Assembly: GCA_029379225.1 (NCBI GenBank)
Contig: JAQYWR010000003.1
Coordinates: 62,001 to 126,000 of the forward strand
Reading direction: 5' to 3'
Length of the DNA: 64,000 nucleotides
Source: Nostoc sp. S4
GTDB lineage: Bacteria; Cyanobacteriota; Cyanobacteriia; Cyanobacteriales; Nostocaceae
Shown piece after piece: positions 34,082 through 43,208 of this stretch. Position 1 is the first letter of the stretch, and each line of letters starts with the position of its first letter. The notes under the pieces were generated by a model. That model searched no databases. It worked only from the letters and a program-made list of their open reading frames with translations, and was not told the DNA's origin. The position numbers and the translations under genes were made by a program.

Positions 34082-35407
34082 ATGCACGAACAAAAAACCC
34101 AGATTTATTTAAATACAGTTGCGGCACTGCTTAATTGTTCTACAAATGAGGAAGTGATGCATATATTAGCAGCTAACTCTTGTTGGATAGATGAAGAGTT
34201 TTTAATTGTAATGGCACAAACCGCAGAGAAGATAGCTTCAGTTGGTCGCAATCATACAGCAAATTGGTTACTCTCTTTAAAAGACAAGTTAGCTGCTGAT
34301 TTATTAAAACCAGCAACTTCTTTGGAATTGGAGCTTGAGCGCCTTTTCTTAATTGAAGTGTTGGAGACAATTCAAAAAAATCCGAACACACAGATGGCGT
34401 ACCTGTTATTAGTCGCAAATCAAGACAAGCTCAATGACAAATTGGTTGATGTATTGCAGGCTTGGGCAAGAGATGTCTTGTCTAAAATGGAGGAAATAAC
34501 AGGACTATGTACTGCACAAACTCTTGTCGATTTCAGTAACCTAATGAAGGAGTTTTCCGTAGGTAACTTAGAAATTAACATTGAGTTGGCAATTATCGGT
34601 TATCAAGTAGCTGCGACGCTGATTACACGCGATCGCTTTCCTTATCAATGGGCAATTATACAAAATAATCTTGGGCTTGCCTACTCGAGCCGTCTTCGTG
34701 GTTCACTCGCCCAGAATCGAGAACTGGCTATTTTTTATCATACCCAAGCCTTACAGGAACACACACGCGCATACTTTCCCTTTGACTGGGCAAGAGGGCA
34801 AAGTAATCTTGGGCTTGCCTACTCGGAACGTATTTATGGCATCAAAGCAGATAATTTGGAATTAGCTATTGGGTGCTACCAACAAGCATTACAAGAAAAC
34901 ATCCGTTCTCATTTCCCGCAAATTTGGGCAAGAACACAAAACAATCTCGCAATTGCCTACTCAAACCGTGTTTATGGTGAAAAAGCTGAGAATGTAGAAC
35001 TAGCGATTTCCTGTTACAAACAAGCATTACTAGAATACACGCTCTCTGGCTACCCAGAAATGTGGGCAGCAATACACAATAATTTAGGGAATGCCTACTG
35101 CCGTCGGAGTGGAAATAAAGCAGAGAATCTGGAATTAGCAATTGAGTGCTATCAACAGGCTTTGCAGCAATACAGCCGCGAACGCTTTCCCGAAACCTGG
35201 GCAAAAACACAAAACCATCTGGGACTAGCTTTTTGTGAACGTCTCTATGGTTCAGTTGCCGAGAACTTGGAACGAGCAATACAATGCTTTAACCAAGCTT
35301 TGCAGGAATACACACAGCAAAAGTTTCCTCAAATGTGGACACAGGTGCAAAATCATCTTGCACTTGCTTACAGCAAACGCCAAGTTATTGAAGGTAGTCA
35401 GAATTAA
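34082..35407 (+). CDS. Tetratricopeptide-like repeat protein
   Basis: A 441-residue protein. Residues 1-185 are helical without clear repeats. From about residue 187 to the end there are about five copies of a roughly 50-residue TPR-like unit. The consensus is 'F-P-x-x-W-A-x-x-Q-N-N-L-G-L-A-Y-S-x-R', a short linker, 'A-E-N-L-E-L-A-I-x-C-Y-x-Q-A-L-Q-E-Y-T'. This is the CHAT/TPR type common in cyanobacteria (here without a CHAT peptidase domain). It is probably a protein-protein interaction scaffold; the partner is unknown. No signal peptide. Confidence 0.85.
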   Translation: MHEQKTQIYLNTVAALLNCSTNEEVMHILAANSCWIDEEFLIVMAQTAEKIASVGRNHTANWLLSLKDKLAADLLKPATSLELELERLFLIEVLETIQKNPNTQMAYLLLVANQDKLNDKLVDVLQAWARDVLSKMEEITGLCTAQTLVDFSNLMKEFSVGNLEINIELAIIGYQVAATLITRDRFPYQWAIIQNNLGLAYSSRLRGSLAQNRELAIFYHTQALQEHTRAYFPFDWARGQSNLGLAYSERIYGIKADNLELAIGCYQQALQENIRSHFPQIWARTQNNLAIAYSNRVYGEKAENVELAISCYKQALLEYTLSGYPEMWAAIHNNLGNAYCRRSGNKAENLELAIECYQQALQQYSRERFPETWAKTQNHLGLAFCERLYGSVAENLERAIQCFNQALQEYTQQKFPQMWTQVQNHLALAYSKRQVIEGSQN

Positions 35408-35623
35408 TTATGGCTGACGCAGGGACAAGGGGACGCAATAGACACGCGCACGCTCTGATGCGGAGAATTATTGAATTATAAGTGATTAGTTGGACTGTGA
35501 TGCTGTTGTGAATTTTAGTAGTGGCAGAGTGAGTTTATGGTGAGAAAGTGACTTTTTTCTCTATTACCCGGATAATAGAAATGTATATGGTATTGACGAC
35601 GTTAACAGAGGGTATGCCTTATT

Positions 35624-35854
35624 ATGCAAACCTTGAAACTTCGTAAAGTTGGAAACACTTTGAGATTAGTCACTGTAAAGAGAAGATTTCTTTTAATTGT
35701 GACTACCCCTCGAAATGCTCAAGCACGCCGTAATGCTCAAGCACGCCGTAATATTCAAGAAATATCTCGCCAATCTAAATTTGATAAGGCTATGGAAGCT
35801 TATAAGCAAGTAAGTAAACAGTATAGGAATGCGCTTCGTGAGTTAGCTAAGTGA
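35624..35854 (+). CDS. AbrB-like antitoxin with aberrant centre
   Basis: A 76-residue partner of the Doc toxin. The N-terminus (MQTLKLRKVGNTLRL) starts as an AbrB/MazE swapped-hairpin DNA-binding domain ('L-R-K-V-G-N-S-L'), and the C-terminus (SKFDKAMEAYKQVSKQYRNA, then LRELAK) is the usual toxin-binding helix. The middle departs from the family: it is shortened and carries an exact 18-bp duplication (ARRNAQ twice; near 35713-35750). Function may be altered. The stop overlaps the toxin GTG start. Confidence 0.65.
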   Translation: MQTLKLRKVGNTLRLVTVKRRFLLIVTTPRNAQARRNAQARRNIQEISRQSKFDKAMEAYKQVSKQYRNALRELAK

Positions 35855-36249
35855 ATGATATTTTTTGGTTGAGTGAGGAAGTTATTTTAGCTATGCACGA
35901 AGAACAACTAGCTGAACACGGTGGTCTTCCTGGTATAAGAGATACTAATCTGCTCTCAGCTAGTTTAGCAAGACCTTTAAATTTATATGCTTATGGCGAA
36001 CCTACACCAACTATTTTTGAATTAGCAGCAGCTTATGCTTTTGCGTTTGCTAAGAACCATCTATTTGTAGATGGTAATAAAAGGGTATCTTTCGTTTCAA
36101 TGGCTACTTTTCTTATATTAAATGGATATTCTTTAATAGTACCAGAAGATGAAGTTGTATTAATGATAAGAAGACTTTCAACTGATAAAGAAAGTCAAGA
36201 GTCTATAACCGAATGGGTAAAAGAAAATTCTAGAAAAATAAGTAATTAA
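35851..36249 (+). CDS. Doc-family (Fic-fold) toxin
   Basis: A 132-residue toxin of the death-on-curing family, which phosphorylates elongation factor Tu and stops translation. The conserved Fic motif is HLFVDGNKR (residues 70-78; family H-x-F-x-D-G-N-K-R), so the active site looks intact. LSEEVILAMHEEQLAEHGG and GIRDTNLLSASLARP are typical of the N-terminal part. Start at GTG 35851, overlapping the antitoxin stop by four bases, the usual translational coupling. Confidence 0.92.
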   Translation: MNDIFWLSEEVILAMHEEQLAEHGGLPGIRDTNLLSASLARPLNLYAYGEPTPTIFELAAAYAFAFAKNHLFVDGNKRVSFVSMATFLILNGYSLIVPEDEVVLMIRRLSTDKESQESITEWVKENSRKISN

Positions 36250-36458
36250 TTTGTTACAAAAAATTTTATTTAGAGTTTTACAATCTGAGTACAAGTTAGA
36301 TATTTTTTATGAATGCTCTAAATACCATCAGCTATGAATAATTTCACGACCAACTCAAAGCACAGAATTATGTAATTGATTTTGGATAGGAAAATTTAGC
36401 CCAATCTATCTTTCGACTATCAACTATTAACAATGGGAGCCATGTATTGTTGAATAAA

Positions 36459-37682
36459 TTATATTAAAGTAACTTTTTGAGTTTGAGTATAACTTGGCAA
36501 AACTTGAGCGAGTTTTGCATCATTCATATACAAATGACGTTCCAATACAACAGAAATAATATCTCGAAAATCAGTAGTGATTGCTAAGTCTCGCTGTTGA
36601 TATAGTTGGCTTGTCGATAGACCAGGCCATTCACCATAAACTTTACCACCACGAACACCGCCCAAAACCCACATTACATTTCCATGTCCGTGGTCAGTGC
36701 CACCATTACCATTTTCTGCCACTGTACGACCAAATTCGGACATCACCATAATTACTGTGTTTGGGTAAACTGCTCCTAAACCTTTTACTAAAACTGCTAA
36801 ACCATCTCCTAGTTTTTGCAAGTTTTGTGCCAACTGTCCCTGACTACTACCCTGATTAACGTGGGTATCCCAACCACCCAAAGCCATGAATCCTAGCTCA
36901 ATTCTGGGGTCTTTCACCATTAATTTTGCCAGCCGTTGAGCATCTCCAGCAAAGCCATAAGGTAAGGGCGCACCATTATTCGCCATTTTCATTTCTGCAT
37001 CTAAGTCATTCATTAAAGCCTGACGTGCCATTTTGCCTTCACGATAGGTCTGACTCAAGACATCATTACTACTATAAAGTTTGTCAAAGGCGGTTCTGAT
37101 TTGGGGACGATCGAGTGGTAAACGGGCGCTAGAGTTGTTACCTAATGCTAAATTGGCTACAGGCATTCGCCCAGATAAAATTGCAGGTGTCGTTGGGCCT
37201 ACACTTATTGCTTGAATTGGTGTATGTCCAGAAAGTACGCCCAATAGCCGATTCATCCAACCATCATCACTTCGTTTGACACCAGGGATACCACTTTCCA
37301 TGTAGAATTGAGCATCAAAGTGCGATCGCGTTGGGTCTGAAGAACCAGATGCATGAACAAATGCTAAACTTTTGTCCTGCCAAAAGGGCATCAAACTAGC
37401 CAACGCTGGATGCAATCCAAAACGTCCATCTAAATCTAAAACTCCTCCCTCCTTTCCAGGTTGGGGTATGGCAATTTTTGGTCTTGCTTGATAGTAAGCT
37501 GTTTGTGAGTAGGGAACTACTACGCTTAAACCATCTACTGCTCCCCGCAAAAAGATGACAATTAACCGTTTTGGGTTAGTGTTGGAAGTAGCGGATCTGG
37601 CTATCCAAGCATTGCTACTGATAGCTGCGATGGCTGAAGTGGAAAATATTCCCGATTGAATTAAAAAATCACGTCGTTTCAT
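36459..37682 (-). CDS. DUF1501 secreted protein
   Basis: A 407-residue protein of the DUF1501 family (sulfatase-like fold). It has a Tat-like signal sequence (MKRRDFLIQSGIFSTSAIAA). Family motifs: RLIVIFLRGAVDGLSVVVPY, FVHASGSSDPTRSHFDAQ, GFMALGGWDTHVNQGSSQGQ, MVMSEFGRTVAENGNGGTDH and VLGGVRGGKVYGEWPGL. It is the last gene of the leftward ECF operon and follows the DUF1800 gene, its normal partner. Probably periplasmic or on the outer envelope; the reaction is unknown. Confidence 0.93.
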   Translation of the reverse strand: MKRRDFLIQSGIFSTSAIAAISSNAWIARSATSNTNPKRLIVIFLRGAVDGLSVVVPYSQTAYYQARPKIAIPQPGKEGGVLDLDGRFGLHPALASLMPFWQDKSLAFVHASGSSDPTRSHFDAQFYMESGIPGVKRSDDGWMNRLLGVLSGHTPIQAISVGPTTPAILSGRMPVANLALGNNSSARLPLDRPQIRTAFDKLYSSNDVLSQTYREGKMARQALMNDLDAEMKMANNGAPLPYGFAGDAQRLAKLMVKDPRIELGFMALGGWDTHVNQGSSQGQLAQNLQKLGDGLAVLVKGLGAVYPNTVIMVMSEFGRTVAENGNGGTDHGHGNVMWVLGGVRGGKVYGEWPGLSTSQLYQQRDLAITTDFRDIISVVLERHLYMNDAKLAQVLPSYTQTQKVTLI

Positions 37683-37725
37683 ATTTCAAAATCCTCAGTT
37701 ATCGAGTGTTGGTCTGTGGCGGATT

Positions 37726-39261
37726 TTAACGGCGCATAAATTCGGGACTACCCAAGATTAAAGCAGCCCTTAGTTGTGGAGGACTGGAGGCGATCGCACT
37801 TTGGGTTTGAGGAGAAAAAGAATTACCCAATGTATCGGCTAGTTGTAAAGCATCCACAGGTTGAATCGGATTAATTTGGTCGTTGTTATCTTGATTGTTT
37901 GGTATTGTCGATAGCTGCAAACGCCCAGAAGCGATCGCAGTGGCAAAACTGAGACGGCGGTTCATTGCATCAGGATTCAACCATGCTTGTTGGGTGTTTT
38001 TATAACCTTCCGGAGTTTGATAGCCATAGAGCGGCATCCCCAATTGTTGTAATATCTTGACAATTGGTTTGGTATTTTTCACTTCGCTACCTGTTGCCCG
38101 TACCGCAGATATAGCATATTCATAAGGGGTTTTGAATTTGGTATTGAAGTTTTTCGAGTCCCAAAATTCTTTACTGTGGAATAGGGTATCTAACACAGCC
38201 CGAATATCGCCATCTGTGGATAGAAAGCGCTCTGTCAGATGGTCTACTAAAGCACTAGGCGGGTTATCCAGGACAAAATACTGAGCTAATTTGTAGCTTA
38301 TATGATGTGCGGTAGCAGGACTGCGAGCCAAAATATCTAGGGCTTGTTCTCCCTCAGCCATCCCACTGCCCTTAATTGTCTGCTTAAGGAAAACTTTGTC
38401 ACCAAAATCATGGCGCTTCGGGTCGAAGTAAAATCCCGAACTATCATTTATCTGCTGCTTAGGACGACTAAATCCCCAACCAGTCAAAATTCGTGCTAAA
38501 GCAATCACATCTTGCTGGGTATAACCGCCATCCACGCCAAGGGTGTGTAACTCCATTAGCTCGCGGGCATAATTCTCGTTCAAACCCTGAAATCTCCCAC
38601 GAGCGCCAGGGCTACCGGGAGCAGTATTCTGCCAATTGTCCAAGTAAAATAGCATCGCTGGATGGCGAGCCGTCGCTCCTAGTAAGTCACGAAAACGACC
38701 AAGGGCGTAGGGTCTAATTGCTTGTTGTTCGTAAGCACCCACCAAGAGGCGTAGACGCGAAGCGGCTTGTCGGGAGACATCGCGTCCTTTGTTTGCATAG
38801 ACGTTGAAGTGGTTGTACCAGAAGTCCACCATCACTTCTTGTAGTTGTCTATTACTTATAGTCGCTTGTAATAATCGTGCCTGCACTGACTCTGCTAACA
38901 CTTCTCTAGCTCTTTTCTGGGCAGCCAGTCTCTGTTCGGGAGTAGTTTTTTGTCCTGGAGAAGTTCTGCTGTATTCATTCAGTAGTTGTGCTGAAGTTAG
39001 TTGTAAAGTATTTAGCTGTAAAAGCTGAGCGTTAAGACTTGGCGATTCCGGGATAGAATTGGGTGAGAGTTGTTGTTGAATGTAACGCTCTACACCCATC
39101 GACTCGACTTTTTGGATATCACCGGGGCGAGGGCCGAAACTAATGCGATTAATTACATGTAGTATTTTGGGGTTAACAGGTGCGTTAGCTGCATTACTCG
39201 GAGCAATACCTCCTAGTGAAATAAATAGCAGCAATAGTAAGTATTTTGGCTTCCAAGTCAT
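37726..39261 (-). CDS. DUF1800 secreted protein
   Basis: A 511-residue protein. Start at the ATG at 39261 (MTWKPKYLLLLLFISLGGIA), which gives a clean signal peptide ending SNAANA and lies 4 bp after the upstream gene. The longer frame to 39321 would overlap that gene. Family features: HVINRISFGPRPGDIQKVES, QLQEVMVDFWYNHFNVYANK, NENYARELMELHTLGVDGGY, VIALARILTGWGFSRP and PPQLRAALILGSPEFMRR. DUF1800 and DUF1501 proteins are commonly encoded together and may act as a pair outside the cytoplasm. Confidence 0.93.
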   Translation of the reverse strand: MTWKPKYLLLLLFISLGGIAPSNAANAPVNPKILHVINRISFGPRPGDIQKVESMGVERYIQQQLSPNSIPESPSLNAQLLQLNTLQLTSAQLLNEYSRTSPGQKTTPEQRLAAQKRAREVLAESVQARLLQATISNRQLQEVMVDFWYNHFNVYANKGRDVSRQAASRLRLLVGAYEQQAIRPYALGRFRDLLGATARHPAMLFYLDNWQNTAPGSPGARGRFQGLNENYARELMELHTLGVDGGYTQQDVIALARILTGWGFSRPKQQINDSSGFYFDPKRHDFGDKVFLKQTIKGSGMAEGEQALDILARSPATAHHISYKLAQYFVLDNPPSALVDHLTERFLSTDGDIRAVLDTLFHSKEFWDSKNFNTKFKTPYEYAISAVRATGSEVKNTKPIVKILQQLGMPLYGYQTPEGYKNTQQAWLNPDAMNRRLSFATAIASGRLQLSTIPNNQDNNDQINPIQPVDALQLADTLGNSFSPQTQSAIASSPPQLRAALILGSPEFMRR

Positions 39262-39265
39262 AGAA

Positions 39266-39742
39266 TTAATTTTGCTTTGGCGGCTGATTGGGTGCGGGTT
39301 TCTTGTACATGCGATCGGCAAATTTCTGGCGTTGAGCGGGATTTAAGATTTCACGGATGGCAAGAGTATTTTCAAACTGAGCATCAGCAAGCTGCTGTTT
39401 TATGACTTTGATTTGGTTATATTTATCGCGTACCTGTTGAGTGGAAGCCGTCCCCGCTATCAGGTCATGTAATTCCTGTTGTGCTTGACGCACTGCCTGC
39501 CTTTTTTGCGTCATCTGCTGTTTTGATTGAGTACGAATCTGCTTAATTTGTTGTATTTGCTGTGGTGTCAAGTTCAAATCTTTAATCCATCCCCCCGATC
39601 GAGTGCGATGCCCAGGAGGCGAATTTGTGGGGATTTGAGCAATGACTTGGTGTGATAAAGTTGGTTTGGTCAAAGCGATCGCACTACCACCAAGAGTAAT
39701 AATCATAGCTGCGCCGATCGCTACACGATTTAACACCATCAA
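39266..39742 (-). CDS. Spy/CpxP-like periplasmic protein
   Basis: A 158-residue protein with an N-terminal signal sequence (VAIGAAMIITLGGSAIAL). Its helical body carries the LTPQQIQQIKQIR (LTxxQ-like) motif and an Arg/Gln-rich coil (KRQAVRQAQQELHDLIAG), ending NPAQRQKFADRMYKKPAP. Such proteins sense or chaperone misfolded periplasmic proteins or metals and often sit with ECF sigma factors. Here it lies between the anti-sigma and DUF1800 genes, so it may modulate the envelope response. Confidence 0.82.
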   Translation of the reverse strand: MMVLNRVAIGAAMIITLGGSAIALTKPTLSHQVIAQIPTNSPPGHRTRSGGWIKDLNLTPQQIQQIKQIRTQSKQQMTQKRQAVRQAQQELHDLIAGTASTQQVRDKYNQIKVIKQQLADAQFENTLAIREILNPAQRQKFADRMYKKPAPNQPPKQN

Positions 39743-39769
39743 AGTTATCTCCCTTAAATATCAAGTAAA

Positions 39770-40105
39770 TTAATCACTATTTAAATTTGTAAAATGCCAG
39801 ACATCACTTTCTGGATATTCGTTAACAGTACCTTGCCAATTACTCTCGATAAAAGTTTGCAAAGTGGCAAGTTCGGCCTCACTCGGTTTGGCAGGCACTA
39901 AGGCACGGTAGCTGACAAAAGCAGCTACTAATCCAGCTGCAATCATCGGTGGAACTAGCCACCGCGAACGACGAGGTAAAGGTTGAATTGATGTTTCTAC
40001 CTGTTGGAGAATTTTTTGTGACAAATCAGGGGAAGCTGGGGGAACTTCTGGGCTATGTTGACGCATAAAGTTAACCAAGTCGCGGTCGTCATCAGGATTA
40101 GTCAT
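39770..40105 (-). CDS. Putative anti-sigma factor (single-pass membrane)
   Basis: A 111-residue protein with a cytoplasmic N-terminal part (LVNFMRQHSPEVPPASPDLS), one membrane helix (WLVPPMIAAGLVAAFVSYRA) and a short periplasmic tail. It starts inside the stop of the ECF sigma gene (ATGA at 40102-40105), which is the usual arrangement for a sigma/anti-sigma pair. No zinc-binding HxxxCxxC motif is visible, so the sigma-binding mode differs from classical ZAS proteins. Confidence 0.75.
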   Translation of the reverse strand: MTNPDDDRDLVNFMRQHSPEVPPASPDLSQKILQQVETSIQPLPRRSRWLVPPMIAAGLVAAFVSYRALVPAKPSEAELATLQTFIESNWQGTVNEYPESDVWHFTNLNSD

Positions 40106-40698
40106 AGCTGCACTCCTTGTTGCTGAAGAAATTGACGCATCGCAGCACGGGCATGGAATAGGCGAGACTTAACTGTTCCTATGGGAATGGCTAGAATTTC
40201 TGCAATCTCTTTTTGCGGAACTTCCTCTAAGTCATGTAAAACTATTATCGTGCGGTGGTCAAAGCTGAGATTTGCCAATCCCCGTTGGACTAAATCTTGA
40301 TAATGCAAATTTATAATATCTGGGGCTTCTTGTTGTGTAGAAGTTTTTTTGCCCAAAGACTGCAATTGAGTCCGTCGCTGGACGGTTGCCTGTCGTTCGT
40401 CAGCAGCCAAATTCCAAGCAATCCGGTAAAGCCAAGTAGAAAATTTTGCAGTTTGGCGAAACTTGGGCAATCCTTTCCAAGCTCGTAAAAACACTTCCTG
40501 CACTAGATCGTCAAGGCAGGATGGCTCGCATAGTTGATAGAGAATTGACCTTACCCTTTGCTGATGGCGACAATAAAGTTGCCCGTAGCTTTGGGTATCA
40601 CCCCCCAGACACCGCTGTACCAAATAACTATCAATTTCATTTTCTGATTTGCCGTTGAATTGGCTATCCCGTGAAAGCTTGGTTGGCACAATTAACAC
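40102..40698 (-). CDS. ECF-type RNA polymerase sigma factor
   Basis: A 198-residue sigma-70 family protein. Region 2 (YGQLYCRHQQRVRSILYQLC, DDLVQEVFLRAWKGLPKFRQ, FSTWLYRIAWNLAADERQ) and region 4 (FDHRTIIVLHDLEEVPQKEI, AEILAIPIGTVKSRLFHARA) are both complete. It heads the leftward operon with anti-sigma, Spy-like, DUF1800 and DUF1501 genes and probably transcribes it in response to envelope stress. The start at 40698 is the first in-frame codon; the first 20 residues are poorly conserved. Confidence 0.93.
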   Translation of the reverse strand: MLIVPTKLSRDSQFNGKSENEIDSYLVQRCLGGDTQSYGQLYCRHQQRVRSILYQLCEPSCLDDLVQEVFLRAWKGLPKFRQTAKFSTWLYRIAWNLAADERQATVQRRTQLQSLGKKTSTQQEAPDIINLHYQDLVQRGLANLSFDHRTIIVLHDLEEVPQKEIAEILAIPIGTVKSRLFHARAAMRQFLQQQGVQL

Positions 40699-40812
40699 CT
40701 GAGGCGTTCTCCTGCATCCGTTTCGTGGCTTGTAATTATTAGACCGGATGAGTGGGAGAAAGGTTCAAAAGAAACTTCTAAGCAATCACAATCCTCTATT
40801 GGTTTGCCCATT

Positions 40813-40947
40813 TATAGCAGGGGGCAGGAGGCAGCAGGCAGCAGGCAGCAGGCAGCAGGCAGAAGGCAGCAGGCAGGAGGTAAAACATTATACTATTCCT
40901 AACATCCAGGCTTTCAAGATGTCATAACCTTTAATTCGATTGCTATA
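40813..40947. repeat. TATAGCA...TGCTATA element with heptanucleotide repeats
   Basis: Inverted 7-bp ends TATAGCA (40813) and TGCTATA (40941). Inside lie about eight units of the CAGGCAG-type heptamer (40822-40880), then a conserved stretch from GGAGGTAAAACATTA to TTCGATTGCTATA. The latter recurs at 46205-46278 with about three or four differences. Non-coding; part of the 319-bp spacer between the ECF gene and hpnH. Confidence 0.8.
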
Positions 40948-41017
40948 AATAGAAAAGCGGAACAACTCCTGCTCCGCTCAATGCCAGTCCGTAACTTAAA
41001 TGTTTTAATTACTACTT

Positions 41018-42037
41018 TTAATTCCTCCCAAACACACTAGTAAGGGCACGCGCCATATTTTGCGGTTGCATCGCATCCATTGCGGCGGTGGGTTCATAGC
41101 CACAGTGAACCATGCAGTCGGCACACTTGGGATTACCACTCGCACGGCCGTATTGACTCCAGTCAGTTTGAGCGAGTAATTCCTGGAAACTAGAGTAATA
41201 ACCCTCGTTCAGCAGATAGCAAGGTTTTTGCCAACCGAGAACGCTATAGCTTGGGCTACCCCAAGGGGTACATTCGTAGTCCTTCTCACCGATGAGAAAA
41301 TCTAGGAATAGCGGATTATGATTGAAGTTCCAATTTTTTCTACCAGTTTTGTATGGAGTCAGAATTTCTCGGAACAGGGCGCGTGTTTGTTCTCGTTGGA
41401 GAAAATGATCTTGATCTGGTGCCCACTCATAACTATAGCCAGGAGAAATCATCATCCCGTCGGTATTGAGTGTTTCCAGAAAATCAAAGAACTCTTGCAT
41501 ATCTTTGGGGTTAGTGCCCTCAAAGATAGTAGTATTAGTGGTGACCCGAAAGCCTTTAGCTTTGGCAGCGCGAATCGCTTGAACTGCAATATCAAAAACA
41601 CCTTTGCGATCGACACAGCGATCGTGCAACTCTTGCATCCCATCTAGATGTACGCTGAAAGTCAGATAAGGGGAAGGTTGGAACTTATGCAGGCTTTTTT
41701 CTAACAACAAACCATTGGTACACAAATAAATATACTTTTTGCGCTCGATTAATCCCCGCACAATCTCATCAATTTGCGGATGTAGCAGAGGTTCTCCGCC
41801 AGGAATTGAGACAACCGGTGCCCCACACTCTTCCACTGCGGCAAAGCACTGTTGTGGGGTGAGATTTTGCTTTAATATTTCCTTTGGATGTTGGATTTTA
41901 CCACAACCACTACACGCTAGATTACACCGAAAAAGAGGTTCCAACATCAATACTAATGGAAAGCGTTTGCGCCCCAACAGACGTTGAGTCACAAGATACT
42001 TGCCGATATCTATAGCTTGTTGTAGATTAACTGCCAT
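41018..42037 (-). CDS. hpnH: Hopanoid biosynthesis radical SAM protein HpnH (adenosyl-hopene synthase)
   Basis: A 339-residue radical S-adenosylmethionine enzyme. It adds the 5'-deoxyadenosyl group to diploptene, the first step to extended C35 hopanoids. The iron-sulfur cluster motif is CNLACSGC (family CxxxCxxC). [17 protein letters not shown] and [14 protein letters not shown] are typical, and the C-terminal [15 protein letters not shown] forms the HpnH-specific Cys region. It lies 63 bp downstream of hpnA on the same strand. Length is normal for the family. Confidence 0.95.
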   Translation of the reverse strand: MAVNLQQAIDIGKYLVTQRLLGRKRFPLVLMLEPLFRCNLACSGCGKIQHPKEILKQNLTPQQCFAAVEECGAPVVSIPGGEPLLHPQIDEIVRGLIERKKYIYLCTNGLLLEKSLHKFQPSPYLTFSVHLDGMQELHDRCVDRKGVFDIAVQAIRAAKAKGFRVTTNTTIFEGTNPKDMQEFFDFLETLNTDGMMISPGYSYEWAPDQDHFLQREQTRALFREILTPYKTGRKNWNFNHNPLFLDFLIGEKDYECTPWGSPSYSVLGWQKPCYLLNEGYYSSFQELLAQTDWSQYGRASGNPKCADCMVHCGYEPTAAMDAMQPQNMARALTSVFGRN

Positions 42038-42100
42038 TATTCCGATCGCTCCTCTTTAAGATATAGAAACACCACTGTAGAGGCACAAAGTATTGCGCTC

Positions 42101-43111
42101 TTATTTGCGCTCATTGACGTAACCTTGGGCAACAAACCAATCTACAGCATCTTGGAGTGCGCCATTGAGAGGAGATTGTGGTAATCCCAACTCTCGCACT
42201 GCCTTAGTGGCATTGTAATACATAGGTTGTTTCGCCATCCGCACGCCATCTATAGGTACTGAAGGCGATTTTCCCAATGGTGCGAGAATCTTTTCATCAA
42301 CCCAAGCAACACTTAGGGGTAACCAAGCAGGTATACTTCGTTGCGGTGCTGGTAAACCTGTGATATCAGCGAGTTGTTCGAGTAGTTGCTTGAGGCTAAG
42401 GTTTTGGTGACCTAAAATATAGCGATCGCCAGATTTACCTCGTTCCAAAGCCAGTAAATGTCCCCATGCGACATCGCGCACATCGATAAAATTCAAACCA
42501 GTATCCAAGTAAAAGGGCATTTCTTTCCGCAAAAACCGCAGTATTATATCACCTGTGGGAGTGGGTTTGATATCCAACGCTCCAATGGGGCTGCTGGGAT
42601 TAACTATAACTACCTCTTGACCTTGAGCAGCCGCTTGCATAGCTTCTTGTTCGGCCAAAAATTTAGACTTTTTGTAGTTACCCACCAACTTGTCCAACGG
42701 ACTCTGATGCGTTTCATCAACGACTTCACCAGATAACCCCACGCCAATGGCCGCCACTGAACTGGTATAAATGGTACGCTCAATCCCTGCTTTTTCGGCT
42801 GCTACTAATACATTGCGCGTACCTAAAACATTATGACGGTAAAGTAACTCCCGGTCTGCTTGCCAGAGAGAATAATGGGCTGCCACATGAAACAGGTATT
42901 GACAATCGCTCATCTGTTGCCACAGATTTGCATTGTTTAAATCGCCTTTGACAATTTCCACCTCCAAATCGCAGAGATTTTGCAGCTTACTGCTAGGGCG
43001 TACCAGTGCTTTGACTGTGTATCCTTGTTGCAGCAGCAACCGCACCAAGTGGGCACCAATAAAACCGGTACCTCCGGTGACAAAAACCCTTTTAGATTTT
43101 GGATTTATCAA
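42101..43111 (-). CDS. hpnA: Hopanoid-associated sugar epimerase HpnA
   Basis: A 336-residue NAD(P)-dependent short-chain epimerase/dehydratase. It has the Rossmann motif GGTGFIGAHLVRLL (TGxxGxxG), the active-site Ser region IYTSSVAAIGVG and YKKSKFLAEQEA, where the YxxxK Tyr-Lys pair lies. The VRPSSKLQNLCDLEVEIVKG and FIDVRDVAWGHLLALERGKS segments fit HpnA. It is paired with hpnH downstream; the hopane squalene cyclase gene is not in the window. The exact sugar substrate is unclear. Confidence 0.9.
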   Translation of the reverse strand: MINPKSKRVFVTGGTGFIGAHLVRLLLQQGYTVKALVRPSSKLQNLCDLEVEIVKGDLNNANLWQQMSDCQYLFHVAAHYSLWQADRELLYRHNVLGTRNVLVAAEKAGIERTIYTSSVAAIGVGLSGEVVDETHQSPLDKLVGNYKKSKFLAEQEAMQAAAQGQEVVIVNPSSPIGALDIKPTPTGDIILRFLRKEMPFYLDTGLNFIDVRDVAWGHLLALERGKSGDRYILGHQNLSLKQLLEQLADITGLPAPQRSIPAWLPLSVAWVDEKILAPLGKSPSVPIDGVRMAKQPMYYNATKAVRELGLPQSPLNGALQDAVDWFVAQGYVNERK

Positions 43112-43208
43112 TTTGGAATTCTCCCATTTTTAATGGATACAGAAATTTTGCACCAAGTAATGTAAATTTCTGAATTTGAGTAGTTATCCCCATTTAAAAA
43201 TCTCAAAT

